From DASUPK01 sp963763955 (GTDB lineage Bacteria > Actinomycetota > Thermoleophilia > Solirubrobacterales > 70-9): a stretch of DNA of 64,000 nucleotides. Below, in pieces: positions 24,782 to 34,907 of the stretch. The position numbers and the translations under genes are program-made. The DNA lies in assembly GCA_963763955.1 (NCBI GenBank), contig CAVXQP010000012.1, positions 6,852 through 70,851 on the forward strand. The letters are read 5' to 3'. The notes beneath the pieces were generated by a model, which worked only from the letters and a program-made list of their open reading frames with translations, searched no databases and was not told the DNA's origin. Position 1 is the stretch's first letter, and each line of letters starts with the position of its first letter.

Positions 24782-24986
24782 CGTTCGAGGAAGCGCACCT
24801 AACTGTTGCTCCCCGGAATCTAGCTCGTGTCACCGACCAACCACACCGCGCGTGATCTAGCCTTGACCACGGACCGGGTCAACGGGTCGGAACTGGTAAG
24901 CGCATGGGGATGAGGTTCGCGGCTATGCGAAGCTCGATCTACGATCGCGCGGATCGAGCCGACCCTAGCGGCGATACTGCCCGGCG

Positions 24987-25631
24987 ATGTCGGAGGAGAA
25001 CCTGGAGCTCGACCACGTACTGCTCGCGGTGGCCGACCTACAAGCGGCCGCGCGCGAGATCGAAGCGCGGTACGGCCTCACTTCGGTCGAGGGTGGCCGT
25101 CACCCCGGGTGGGGCACGGCCAACCGAATCGTGCCGCTCGGCGAGACCTATCTCGAGTTGGTCACCGTCATCGACGAGGCCGAGGCCGCGCAGAGCCCGT
25201 TTGGGAGCTGGGTCGCCGATACGCATCCTGCCCTCGCCCGGCCGCTCGGCTGGGCTGTCCGCACTGACCCGCTCAACGATGTCGCCCGCCGGCTCGGCCT
25301 GGCGGTGAGCGCCAACTCGAGGGCCACTCAAAGCGGCCAACTCCTACGGTGGCGGGCTGCCGGTATCGAGCAGGCCGTCGCCGAGCCCTCGCTCCCCATC
25401 ATCGTCGAGTGGGGGCCGGGGACGCCCCTGCCAGGCCAGTCCCCAATCCTCCACCCGGTGGGCCGCGTGAAGATCACAAAGTTGCAACTGTGCGGGGACG
25501 AAGATCGCGTCGCCGCTTGGCTCGGCACTCACCACCTGCCGATCGAGCTGCGACCCGGTACCCCCGCGCTCGCGAGCATCACCCTCACCGGACCGAAAGA
25601 CGAGTTCGTGATCGGCGCCGGGCATCTGTAG
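24987..25631 (+). CDS. VOC superfamily (glyoxalase-like) protein
   Basis: A 214-residue protein beginning LELDHVLLAVADLQAAAREI, the typical first strand of a vicinal-oxygen-chelate fold with its metal-binding His in DHV. A second half repeats the fold (GRVKITKLQLCGDEDRVAAW). It resembles the Glyoxalase_3 group, whose substrates are mostly unknown. It stands alone; neighbours give no clue to function. Confidence 0.8.
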   Translation: MSEENLELDHVLLAVADLQAAAREIEARYGLTSVEGGRHPGWGTANRIVPLGETYLELVTVIDEAEAAQSPFGSWVADTHPALARPLGWAVRTDPLNDVARRLGLAVSANSRATQSGQLLRWRAAGIEQAVAEPSLPIIVEWGPGTPLPGQSPILHPVGRVKITKLQLCGDEDRVAAWLGTHHLPIELRPGTPALASITLTGPKDEFVIGAGHL

Positions 25632-26071
25632 TCGGATAACGAGCCGCCGCGCGTGCCGCAGGGTCGCGCAGGCGCAGGGGAGTGTCGAGGCGGCGGAGCG
25701 GCCGCCCGATCCGAGTCGCCTGGATTCCAGGGTGCCCGTCGATGCGGTCTGCAGGGACGACATACTGGCACTGCTGAGACGCTCGCCACCATCAGCGGCC
25801 GCCGAAGCGGTGTCGCCATTGCCCGCCAGCTGGTTTGCGACGGCCGAAGCCTGCTCTTTCTCCACGCGCCGCGTGATGGGAAGGGCGCCGATCGGAGGCT
25901 CACCAGCACCCTGCACGCTGGTCAGTATGCCCTGGAAGTCTCGGCCGACTTCGACTGACTGGAGCCCCATCGAGCAGCCCGCGGCGGCCGTCGACACGCC
26001 GCTGAGGATCAAAAGGGCAACGGGCGGTCGAGGGGTTCGAGCCGGGGGAAGGTCAGCCGGCGCTGCCAAGG
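25632..26071. other. Region without a convincing gene
   Basis: Several long frames overlap here on both strands, none with a family pattern or ribosome site. A plus-strand stretch near 25780-25950 (VAIARQLVCDGRSLLFLHAP) faintly recalls a universal stress protein, but the recognisable universal-stress remnant next to it lies on the other strand. Confidence 0.4.
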
Positions 26072-26216
26072 GCAGTCAGTCCGGAGCGGGCACGACCAGG
26101 ACCGGCTGCTCGGAATGTGGAGCAACCGCTGGGTGACGCGGCCGATGACCAGCCCGGCAATCGGGAAATCCCTGCGGTTCCCACCACCTCAGATTCGTGC
26201 TCGACCTCTTGGGCAC
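26072..26216 (-). pseudogene. Universal stress protein remnant (C-terminal end)
   Basis: Reading across two shifts gives EVVGTAGISRLPG, LVIGRVTQRLLH and SEQPVLVVPAPD, the standard end of a UspA domain (Gly-rich nucleotide loop, then PVLVVP). It follows the antiporter stop directly on the same strand. The N-terminal two thirds are absent. UspA domains often pair with or are fused to cation/proton antiporters, so it may be a former C-terminal domain or downstream partner. Confidence 0.55.
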
Positions 26217-27464
26217 TTAGGGCGGGGACGGTTCAGGCTCTGGGGGAACTGGGCTCGGGCCGTCCAGCAGCCCCAGCCTGCCAGCAAGCCAACCGGCCGG
26301 GAGCGCCTGCAGGATGAGGGTCATGATGATCGCCAGCGCAACCACGGCCGCGTAGGTGTCGGTGTCCGGCACGCCGAGCCCGGCCAGGACTCCCACCAGA
26401 GCCGCGGGCACGACGCCGGTCTCGCGTGTCCAGCAGAGAAACGCGATCTCGCGCGGGGTCCAGGCTCCGCGCCGGTCCGGGGTGGTACAGGCGAGCACCG
26501 TCAGCGGCCGCGCGACCAGGACCAACACCCCGATCACGGCAAAGGCGGGGAGCAGATTGTCCCCGAGCACTCCGAAGGGGATGTTCGCACCCAATACCAC
26601 GAAGACGAAGAAGGTGACCAGGTCGGCCGTATTGGCGGCGAATCGCCGCATCTCCCGCTGATGCTCCTGCTGCATTTCCAGCCCCAGGTGCTCCATGTTC
26701 GCCGCGATCAGCCCGGCGAGGAAGGCGCCCAGGTAACCGCTGCCACCAGCCGAATCAAGCGAGAAGTAGCTGATCGTGACGACCATCAGAGCCGCCGCCC
26801 CAGATGACTCGCGCCAGATCCCGGCGCGACGGCTCGAGACCGTCGCCGAGAGGAGCACGCCCGCCACTATGCCGATGATGGTGCTGATCGCGAGATCGAC
26901 CACGAAGTTGCCGACCGGCGTCGCCACGGAGCTGTCGCCACTGACCAGCACGCTCGCCAGGGCCAGCGCGAGTACCGCCCCGGTGGGATCGTTGAAGGCG
27001 GACTCCGCCACCACCGTCTCGGCGACCTTGGGCCTCAGGCGGGAGCGGACGAACAACGGAATCAGGATGGCGGGATCCGTGGGAGAAAGCACTGCTCCCA
27101 TCAGCAGAGCCGCAGTCCAGGAGAGGCCGAAGGCCAGATGAGCGGCCACGCCGGTGATCGCGGCGGTGAGGACCACCCCCGGAAGGATGAGCATCCCTAG
27201 GCCCACCCACACCTGCCGGAGCACCCCAACCGTCAGGTTGAGCCCCCCGTAGAAGAGGATCATCGAGACGCCCAGTGTGAAGATCAGCTGCGCGCCGACG
27301 GAGTCGAGCGGGACGTCGATCACGTCGAGCAGCTGGGGCCCGAGCAGCGCGCCGAACAAGACCAGGATGAGGATCTCCGGAATCCGAAGCAGGCTGGCCA
27401 GGAAACGCGCCGCGAGCGCCGCGCTGAGCATCAGGCTCAGCGTGAGGAGTACGTCGCGGGTCAC
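26217..27464 (-). CDS. Na+(K+)/H+ antiporter, NhaP/CPA1 type
   Basis: A 415-residue protein with about 12-13 spans. The ion site motifs of electroneutral CPA antiporters are present: GAVLSPTDPA and ESAFNDPTGAV (the Asn-Asp pair). A conserved Arg region appears as CWTRETGVVPAALVG. It exchanges cations for protons. GTG start overlaps the stop of the upstream sensor-like protein (GTGA), so the two are co-translated. The C-terminus is Pro-rich and lacks a TrkA or Usp domain; a Usp remnant lies directly after it. Confidence 0.88.
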   Translation of the reverse strand: MTRDVLLTLSLMLSAALAARFLASLLRIPEILILVLFGALLGPQLLDVIDVPLDSVGAQLIFTLGVSMILFYGGLNLTVGVLRQVWVGLGMLILPGVVLTAAITGVAAHLAFGLSWTAALLMGAVLSPTDPAILIPLFVRSRLRPKVAETVVAESAFNDPTGAVLALALASVLVSGDSSVATPVGNFVVDLAISTIIGIVAGVLLSATVSSRRAGIWRESSGAAALMVVTISYFSLDSAGGSGYLGAFLAGLIAANMEHLGLEMQQEHQREMRRFAANTADLVTFFVFVVLGANIPFGVLGDNLLPAFAVIGVLVLVARPLTVLACTTPDRRGAWTPREIAFLCWTRETGVVPAALVGVLAGLGVPDTDTYAAVVALAIIMTLILQALPAGWLAGRLGLLDGPSPVPPEPEPSPP

Positions 27465-28144
27465 GACACCTGGTCGCCCTCCGGCTCCGGCTCCGGCCGC
27501 TGGCGCGAGCGGCGCTCCCCCTCCAGCGCCATGCGTGCGACGTCGTTGACGGTGAGAAGCAGCAGGACGATCACGAGAGCCGCGCCAAGGGCCACCGCGA
27601 TCATGCGGCGACGGGCTTGGTCGCGGGCGTCATCGAAGGCGTGATTGGCGGCCTCTGCACGGCCCGCCTCAAAGGAGGCCAGGCGCTCCGCACTGGCCGC
27701 CATCGCCTCGAATTGAACGAGCTCGGGCCCGAGCAGGATCGCCTTGGTTCGCCCAGTGTCGCCCGCCTGGAGCGCGCTCCAAGCCTCGGCGTCCAGGGCC
27801 ATGAAGCGATCGAAGCCAGCTTTGAGGCGGCCGACCAGCGGGCGCTCGCCTGGTTGCGTGAGCGTGGCCGCGGCCCGCTCGAGGTTTGCGCGCAGCTCGG
27901 ACGCCGAGCGTACGAATCGCGGTCGCGATCGCCCGTCGTCGTAGCCGTAGGCCGTCTGCCACCCGTTCATGTCGGTGACTCCGAACTTGAGCTCCCGAGC
28001 GAGCGACTCGTCCCCCGCGCGCGCCTGCACCGTGTCGAAGCTGCCGGACATCTGCCCCATCCCGTGAAGTGCAACGGCCGTGGTGGCGATTGGGCCAAGG
28101 ATCGTGAGCGCGATCGCGGTGTAGAGCTTCACCCTAATCGTCAT
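27461..28144 (-). CDS. Membrane protein with extracytoplasmic four-helix sensor domain
   Basis: A 227-residue protein with an N-terminal span, an extracytoplasmic helical domain (residues ~30-180, rich in Ala/Glu/Arg with FGVTDMNGWQTAYGYDDG) and a second span (ALGAALVIVLLLLTVND), then a short basic tail. The plan is that of the 4HB/CHASE3 input part of a chemoreceptor, without any output domain. Coupled to the antiporter, it may sense a condition that controls it. Confidence 0.65.
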   Translation of the reverse strand: MTIRVKLYTAIALTILGPIATTAVALHGMGQMSGSFDTVQARAGDESLARELKFGVTDMNGWQTAYGYDDGRSRPRFVRSASELRANLERAAATLTQPGERPLVGRLKAGFDRFMALDAEAWSALQAGDTGRTKAILLGPELVQFEAMAASAERLASFEAGRAEAANHAFDDARDQARRRMIAVALGAALVIVLLLLTVNDVARMALEGERRSRQRPEPEPEGDQVS

Positions 28145-28211
28145 CGGGCCGGCCCCGTCATGTACGCCCCACCCTGTCTCCTAACGCGATCCATAGAATG
28201 CGCGCGCGAAA

Positions 28212-28430
28212 GTGATCCTCTTCCTGCTCACGGGCCACGCACCCCCATTCCTTCTGGTCTGCCTCCTGATCATGTGCTACCTGACCGGGTACGAGCTGTG
28301 GAAGGAGCGGGACCTGCAGTTTCTCTGGAAGGCGTGGTGGGTGCTGTTGGTGTTCATCCTGAACCTGCTTGGCTTCGCGCTCTTCTGGATCTGGCTGCTG
28401 ATCAGGCGGACGCGGGCGCGCACCACGTAG
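28212..28430 (+). CDS. Small two-span membrane protein, unknown
   Basis: A 72-residue protein with two hydrophobic segments separated by YELWKERDLQFLWKAW and a terminal RRTRART. GTG start at 28212; an inner ATG at 28272 is possible. It is divergent from the sensor-like gene and convergent with the GAF-PucR regulator. No family recognised. Confidence 0.55.
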   Translation: MILFLLTGHAPPFLLVCLLIMCYLTGYELWKERDLQFLWKAWWVLLVFILNLLGFALFWIWLLIRRTRARTT

Positions 28431-28441
28431 AGCCATCCCGC

Positions 28442-30255
28442 CTAGTCCTGCTCCGCTCGTACCCGGTGCAGGCGCACCAGCTTCAGGGCGAGCTCGAGCG
28501 ACAGCAGGTCCTCACTCGATAGATCCAGGTCGGCGACGCGCTCGATGCGATCGAGCCGCTGGCGCACGGTGTTCGGATGCACGAAGAGGGCTCGGGCAGT
28601 GGAGGTGATTCGGCCGCGATCGGCGAGGAACCGCTCGAGCGTGTCGACGAGACAGGCGTTGCCTCGGCGGTCGTACTCGAGCAGCTTCTCGACCGACTGG
28701 CGGTAGCGGTCGCGCGGCGCCTCGTCGAGCTCCAGGTGCACCAGGTAGCGGTATGCACCAAGCTGCTCATAGGAGACGGCGCCTCCCTCGGCTACGAGCG
28801 ACCTGCCGATCCGTGCGGCGTCGGCGGCCTCGCGAATTCTTCTCCGGGCGTTCAATGCGCCTCGATCGACCTCACTCAATCCGACCACCAGGCCCGCTTC
28901 CTGGCCCAGCGGCTCGCACGCGGCCCGGAGCTCCTCAACCGCGTTGTCCCTTCGCGCCGGCAGCGGAGCCAGTGCGCGCACCCGGTCGGGGCGAGAGTCG
29001 AGGAACGCCCAAGCTGCCGAGCCGCCGAAACTGCTCCTGCAACCGGCCCGCCAGCTCCGACCAGATTCGGCCGGCCACCGGGCGCCTGTGCGGCGCGCTC
29101 CACGTGCACGAAGACGTGCGGCTGGGTCAGGTCGCAGCCTGCTTCACCCGCCTTGGCCTCGGCCGCCTCCGCCGAGCCGGCCGCGAGCGCGTCGAACATG
29201 TCCTTGACGCGGTTCTCGGCCGTCAGCCGCTCGATCAGCTCGGTCTTCTTCAGGCCTACGGCAGTCTGGTTGGCGACGGCTCCGAGCAGCTCCTCGTCCT
29301 CTTCGGCGAACTGCCGGTCGTTCGCGAGGCAGCAGATGATCCCGAGCTGCTCGTCGCCCGCCACCAGGGGAGCTACCAGCAGAGCGTTATCGTCGACGTC
29401 CGGCCACAACGTCCGAGCGGCGCGGCCACCCCCGCCACGCCCCCGGCCATTGGCCCGGCGCATCAGGTCGAGCACCAGGCTGGTCCCGCCGGGCCTGCGA
29501 CTCGGCGCTGGCGCTTGCTCCGGATCGGCCCCCGCCAGCACCAGCTGGTCGGCTTGCCTGTCGAGGCGGTAGATCTGGCAAGCGCCCGCGCCCAGCAGCT
29601 CCCTGGTGCCGCGCGTGACCGTCTCGATGAGGTCCTCCCTCAGGGTGACCTCGGCAAGTCTCTGGCTCAGCTGATTGAGTGTGGTCAGCGCCTGTACCCG
29701 CCTACGGGTCTCCTCATAGAGCTGCGCGTTCTCGATGGCGCCGGCGACCAGCGACGCCGTGTGGACGAGGAAGTTGAGCACCTCGTCGTCGAATTCGCGA
29801 GGTGCTGCGGTGTGCAGAACGGCGACCCCGATAACGTCACCGGACTTCGCCAGGAGCGGCACTGCGACCATCGACTGGAAGCGCTCCTCCTCCAGCTCGG
29901 GCACGTACTTCATCCGGGGATCCGCCATTGCATTCTCTGGAATGAACTCCGGCGTCCTCGTCCGGGCGACCCAGCCGGCGAGGCCCTCGTCCACACCGAG
30001 GTCGAGCTTGCCGACGAACGGCGAATAGCGTGGCGAGGCGGCCCGCAACACCAACCGCTCGCCCTCGAGAAAGTAGATGAAGCAGGCGTGGCAGCTGGTT
30101 GCGTCGGTGGCGATTTCCACGATCCCGCTCAGGACTCGGCCGAGATCGAGCGAGGACGAGACGGTCTGGATGACCGCGTAGAGGGTCTCGGTCTCGCGCT
30201 GGGCGCTCCGCAGGGAGCTTTGCTGCTCAGTCCCCGGCACCGACTGCACGGTCAA
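28442..30255 (-). CDS. GAF-domain PucR-type transcriptional regulator (one frameshift)
   Basis: N-terminal GAF domain (residues ~20-165, with CHACFIYFLEGERLVLRAAS), a second GAF-like domain (~185-340), a GGDEF-like/CdaR linker and a C-terminal PucR helix-turn-helix (RGRITSTARALFVHPNTVRQ, then LDRIERVADLDLSS). The two open parts join by a shift near 29000; without it the DNA-binding domain would be lost. PucR/CdaR regulators control purine, sugar-acid or nitrogen genes. It is divergent from an ammonium transporter, with a 212-base shared promoter region, so it probably controls it. Confidence 0.82.
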
Positions 30256-30467
30256 GCAAGCCCTCCGTTCTCTCCTCCATGCGCGCCAATCCTAACCCCG
30301 CGCGCATCGTGAGCCTATGTGCGAACCCTACGTCAATAACGCAGCAAATGTGTGGGATTTGCCTATTGTGCGACTGCCGCCAGGGAGGATAAGTTGCCGC
30401 TGCTCGAAGCTTGTGACCTCGGTGGCGTGAGAAACAGCGCGACTACGGGGAGAGAGATCGACCGGCA
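30256..30467. promoter_or_regulatory. Divergent promoter region between GAF-PucR regulator and amt
   Basis: This 212-base AT-richer stretch holds the start signals for both genes. It contains GTGTGGGATTTGCC and TTGTGCGACTGCCG but no clear -10/-35 pair or operator that I can assign. The amt ribosome site is GGGGAGAGAG shortly before its ATG. Confidence 0.4.
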
Positions 30468-31909
30468 ATGATCCACTTTCTCATCGCTCAGGCTTCACCG
30501 TTGCAAGGCCCGATAACGGACTTGCAAGACGCTCAGACGCTGGACAGCGCGATTCTGGGGGAGCAGTTCTACTTCTTCACGGTCGTCCTCATGTGGCTCA
30601 TTCACGTGGGCTTCATGACCTACGAGACCGGGCGTCGCACGTCGCAAGAACGCCCTGGCGACGGCGATGAAGAACATCCTGACGATCGCGGTGGTCACTC
30701 CCACCATGTACTACATCGGCTGGTGGATCTACAGCTGCAACCAGCCGGGCTTCCCGCCGATCGGGCCGAACAGCGCCGACTTCACCAGCGTCACCTGTCA
30801 GAGCGGGATCCCGTGGTCGGACACCTTCGGGCCCAACCTGACCAACAACATCAATCTGGTCTTCTTCCTGGCCTTCCGCTGTTCTCCTGGACGACCGCCT
30901 CGATCATGTCCGGGTCGCTGCTCGAGCGGGTTCGGCTCTCGGCCTATCTGGTTCTGGCCTGCCTGCTCGGCTCGGTCGTCTGGATGCTGGACGCGGCCTG
31001 GGGCTGGAGCGCAGGAGGGTGGATGACGCTGCGCTTCGGCTTCCACGACTCGATCGCCTCCGCCGTGGTGCACGGCGTTTCGGGAGCGTTCACGCTCGGG
31101 GTGTTATTCAACCTAGGGCCACGAATAGGCAAGTACACGAAGGAGGGCCTGACGAGGACCTTCAGGCCCCACAACATCCACATGACACTTGATGGGGCTG
31201 ATGCTGATCTTCACGGGCTTCTACGGCTTCTACGCCGCCTGCCTGGTGATCGCGTCAACGACCTTCCCAGGGTGGGCGAACATCTACCTCAGCCCCACCA
31301 CGCTCGGCTCGATCGCGATGATCATCACCTTCGGGTTTCGCGGGAGGATTCACCGGCGCCTACTTCACCAGCCGTGGCGACCCGTTCTGGACCGTCTCGG
31401 GCGGGCTCGCGGGTGTGATCGGCGTCTCGGCCGGAGCCGACGTCTACGCCCCGACCCTCGGCTATCTGCTGGCGATGATCACCGGCGGCACGGTCGTCTA
31501 CGTCGGAACCTGGATCGAGGAGAAGATGAGGATCGACGACGTGGTCGGGGCGGTCGCCGTGCACGGCTACTCGGGCTTCCTGGGCATCATCTGGGTCGGT
31601 GTGTTCGCTGCCGGCTATCCAACCGGTCTCAACAACGTGGACAGCTCCATCTGGGGTCAGCTGCTGGGCGTGGCGACGTTCCTGCCTCTGGGCTTCCTCT
31701 CGGGCTGGGTGGCAGCCAAGATCCTGAAGAAGCTCAACCTGCTGCGCGTGCCGCCCGAGGTGGAGCTCGACGGGCTCGATTCTGCCGAGTACCGAGATGA
31801 CATCCACGTGCCCGAGTTCGCCATCGGGCGAGGACCGATGATCGAGCCCGACGGGGTGACCAGAACCCCGCCGAACACGTCCAACGTGAGGCTGCCAAGG
31901 AGCTGGTGA
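30468..31909 (+). CDS. amt: Ammonium transporter, Amt family (several frameshifts)
   Basis: Read across four shifts (near 30645, 30890, 31185 and 31340) this is an ~480-residue protein with about 11 spans. Family landmarks: FSWTTASIMSGSLLERVRL, the AFTLGVLFNLGPRIG region with HDSIASAVVHGVSGA (pore His), GGFTGAYFTSRGDPF and VAVHGYSGFLGIIWVG (second pore His region). It imports ammonium or methylammonium; Amt proteins generally carry methylammonium, which fits the methylamine genes downstream. The N-terminus carries an unusual ~40-residue leader. Confidence 0.82.
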
Positions 31910-31910
31910 G

Positions 31911-32319
31911 ATGACCGCACCCGAAGCTGGAGGGGAGAGTAGAGTCGATCCGATGGGCGAGGAGGATTGCATGCCGGCGATAATCGATAGCTCCCCTGCT
32001 TGCGTCACCCACAACACGGACGCAATTCCGGCCGATGACTCCACGGACTTCATCCTCCAGGCGAACTACAAGGACTGTGCCGGGTTCATGACGTTCGGGC
32101 CCGGGACCGTCTACGGGCCGGATGGCAGTCGCGGCGACGGCGCCTACTACGCGCTGACATACATCGGCATCTTCGTCACGATCGCGGTCTTGATCGGCGT
32201 GGGTCGTCTACGAGAACAGGCGCCTAGTCAGATACGCGTCCGCAGGGCTCGCGGGAGATCCCGGTCCGCCTCGCGAAAAAGCCGTGGTTGAGCGCTTCAT
32301 CCGGGGGAGGGAGCGCTGA
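31911..32319 (+). CDS. Small extracytoplasmic membrane-anchored protein in amt operon (frameshifted)
   Basis: ATG one base after the amt stop. The product has an extracytoplasmic N-terminal part with two Cys (SSPACVTH, YKDCAGFM), one span (ALTYIGIFVTIAVLIGV) and a basic tail reached by a shift near 32200 (VVYENRRLVRYASAG). Length about 135 residues; a start at ATG 31971 is also possible. Function unknown; the tight linkage suggests an accessory of the transporter. Confidence 0.55.
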
Positions 32320-32320
32320 G

Positions 32321-32474
32321 ATGAGCGGAAAGCAAATCGAGTTCCCGCCCAAGCAGACTCACGTCAAGGGGTTCGAGTACGGGATGCTGGCGATCTGCAT
32401 CCTCTGCGTGGTGATCGTCTCTGATCATCGTGCTCGCTACCAGCATCGGGATCGAATCCCGTCCGACCGTCTGA
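32321..32474 (+). CDS. About 50-residue membrane peptide in amt operon (frameshifted)
   Basis: ATG one base after the previous stop. One membrane span appears as GMLAICILCVVIVS continuing, after a one-base shift near 32421, as LIIVLATSIGIESRPTV and TGA at 32472-32474. Function unknown. Confidence 0.5.
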
Positions 32475-32477
32475 GGC

Positions 32478-32980
32478 GTGGGCGAAAGCGAGGTCGGTCC
32501 CGGCGGCGGTAATGTCGGCCCGGTGGCGGATCCCCCAAACCGAGCGACCTGGTCGGACCCGAGCACGTGGGTGCAGGGACGCAGCGGGCGGGTTCGCCCG
32601 ACCTGGGGTCGTATCCTCGTCCTGATCGCTCTGGTCGTGCTGGCGGCCGTCGTCGCCCGAGAGCTGCCAGCAATCGCAGATCCGGGTCACCAAGGAGCAG
32701 GCGATCGCGATCGCCGACCGACAGATCGACTTCAAGCCGGGGTCCACCCAGATCCGGCTGCTCCGACAGGGCCTCAACCGGAAGCCCTTCTGGTTCGTCT
32801 CCCTGTCGGACCCGATCGGGAGCGCCACCCACCCCCGCGGCTTCACGCGGATCGTCATCGTCGAGATAGACGCGAACACCGGTAGCGTCGAGGATGTGAA
32901 AGCGGAGTGCGAGTCCGGCGAGCCCGGCGAAGAGGAAGAGCCAGGGGGACAAGTCCACCCCGAGCAAGGTGCAGCAGTAG
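32478..32980 (+). CDS. Membrane protein with PepSY-like domain in amt operon (frameshifted)
   Basis: GTG start three bases after the previous stop. An N-terminal cytoplasmic part and one span (GRILVLIALVVLAAVVA) lead, after a shift near 32665, to VTKEQAIAIADRQIDFKPGS and RIVIVEIDANTGSVEDV, the two-strand-one-helix plan of a PepSY domain outside the membrane. A further shift near 32905-32935 would give a basic tail ending at the TAG 32978-32980. Role unknown. Confidence 0.5.
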
Positions 32981-32985
32981 GGGTC

Positions 32986-33701
32986 GTGCGGCTCCTCATC
33001 CTCCAGCACATCTCCTGCGAGCCTCCGGGCGTCTTCTCGGAGGTGATGCGCGAGCGCGGAGTCGAGCCGGTCGCGGTGGAGCTCGATGAGAACGAGCCCC
33101 TTCCCGATTGGCGGGAATTCGATGCCGTGCTCGCGATGGGCGGCCCGATGGGCGCCAACGACGATGCAGACCATCCCTGGCTGAGCGGCGGAGAAGGAGC
33201 TCGTGCGCGAGGTGGTCGAGGACGGCCGCCCCTTTCTCGGCGTCTGCCTCGGCGTGCAGCTGCTGGCCTCGGCGCTGGGCGCGCCGGTCCGCACAATGGA
33301 CAGCCCGGAGCTCGGCCTGCTGCCCGTGGAGCTGACCGCCCGAGGGTCGCGAGCACCCCCTGTTCGAGGGCGTCGAGGACCCCTTCCCCTCGCTGCAGTG
33401 GCACGGGGACACCTTCGACCTGCCGGACGGCGCCGTCGCGCTGGCGAGCTCCCCCGTCGCCACGCAGGCCTTCCAGGCGGGCGAGCGCGCCTTCGGGATC
33501 CAGTTCCACCTCGAGGTCACGCCCGAGATGGCCCGCGAATGGTCCGAGGTCCCCGAGTACCGCGCCTATCTCGCCGAGGCGCTCGACCCCGAGCGGGCCG
33601 ACGCCTTCCTCGCCGAGCTCGAGCAGCGCGCCGAGGAGCTCCATCCCACCGCCCGCCGGCTGTTCGGCAACTGGCTGAAGCTAGCCGGCGACACGGCCTG
33701 A
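32986..33701 (+). CDS. Class I glutamine amidotransferase-like protein (frameshifted)
   Basis: A GMP-synthase-like amidotransferase domain of about 238 residues. Catalytic Cys in FLGVCLGVQLLASALG, catalytic His in FGIQFHLEVTPEM followed by a Glu equivalent. The oxyanion region is AVLAMGGPMGANDD. Shifts near 33190 and 33345. Stand-alone proteins of this type act on unusual substrates such as gamma-glutamyl compounds; with methylamine genes nearby, hydrolysis of a gamma-glutamyl amide is an attractive but unproven idea. GTG start. Confidence 0.78.
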
Positions 33702-33736
33702 GCGTGGCCGTGCGTCCGGAGAACGAGGTCCCGGCA

Positions 33737-33919
33737 ATGGCCCGTCAATACCAGTGTCTCGACGCCGGGTGCGGGGCGATCATCGTCGCCGCGGACGAGC
33801 AGGCTCTGGTGGAGGCCGTGCAACGGCACATGGCCGATGAGCACGGCAGCTTCGAGCTCGAGGACGTGATCATCGACATGTCCGCCGAGGCCGACGACGG
33901 CGAAGAGGAGGAACGCTGA
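33737..33919 (+). CDS. DUF1059-type small protein
   Basis: A 60-residue protein with YQCLDAGCGAIIVAADEQ and VQRHMADEHG, the Cys-x5-Cys and paired His arrangement of the DUF1059 family, which suggests a small metal site. The acidic tail ends DDGEEEER. ATG 33737 is preferred over GTG 33704 because the family begins with this segment. Its stop overlaps the next gene's ATG (TGATG). Confidence 0.75.
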   Translation: MARQYQCLDAGCGAIIVAADEQALVEAVQRHMADEHGSFELEDVIIDMSAEADDGEEEER

Positions 33920-34894
33920 TGGCGGACGGGAACGGCGGGCATCCCGACCCCGACGTCGTCCGGCGCTTCCACTTCACCCGGTCGATGGTCGAAGGGCCCG
34001 GTGTACCGGAAGTACAAGTTCGCGGTCAAGAAGATCTGGGACGTCGACGACCTCGACTTCACGCAGGACGCCGCCGACTGGGAGCGGATCTCGGAGCAGC
34101 AGCGCGAGGGCCTTCTCGGCGTGACCATCCGATTCCTGGCCGGCGAGCAGGCGGTGACCGACGAGCTCGTGCCGATGATCGCCGCCTCCCACGCCCTGGG
34201 CCGCTTCGACTGGGTCACCTACCTCTCGACCTTCCTGATGGAGGAGGCGAAGCACGCCGAGTTCTTCATGCGCTGGCACGACGAGGTCGTCGGCGTGCTC
34301 GAGCCCGAGGAGGTCGCGCGCCACTTCCTGGTCCGCGGCGAGACCATCGACCCGAGCGGGCGGTTCGAGGTCCGAGACGTGCTCCACGAAGCGCTGCCCC
34401 GATACGGACAAGAGCTGCTGCAGGCGGCGATGGAAGGCGACCGGGATCAGATCGAGGCGGCGTTCGTCCGCTTCTCGGCCGCCTACAACGGGTTCGTCGA
34501 GGGCGTCCTCACCATGCCCTCCTACGAGATCGTCATCGACACCACGGATCTCTGGAACGCCTTCCCCGGGCTAAAGGAGGGGTTCAGGCTGATCCTGCGA
34601 GACGAGGGCAGGCACATCACCTTCGGCACCCAGGCGTGCCGGACGCTGATCGAGAAGAACCCCGAATACGAGGCTCTTGTGCACGAGGTCTTCGCTGAAT
34701 ATCGCGGCAATCTCGTGGGCCTGGTCGAGTACCAGAAGGCCGTGCCCGGCCTCGATCTCGACAAGTACCAGCAGCAGAAGGTCCGGCACTACCGCAACCG
34801 CTGCCGCGAGATGGGGATCACCCCCGATCCGGAGCTGATCGACCAGATCCTCGATCCGGAGATCGACTTCATGGTCGGCGTGCAGGCCGGCTAG
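33919..34894 (+). CDS. R2-like ligand-binding oxidase (R2lox), one frameshift
   Basis: A ferritin-like protein of about 325 residues. Metal ligands are visible: Glu in LAGEQAVTDE, FLMEEAKHAEFFM (E-x2-H), Glu in NGFVEGVLTMPSY and ILRDEGRHITFG (E-x2-H). The family binds a Mn/Fe pair and a long-chain fatty acid and performs two-electron oxidation; its natural substrate is unknown. A shift near 34000 separates the first ~27 residues. Start ATG overlaps the DUF1059 stop. Confidence 0.88.
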
Positions 34895-34907
34895 GCGCCG
34901 CACCCCG

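Noticed and set aside
25653..25958. Plus-strand frame with faint universal-stress-protein likeness
   Set aside because: Only a short stretch looks protein-like, there is no start signal, and the convincing Usp remnant next to it is on the opposite strand.
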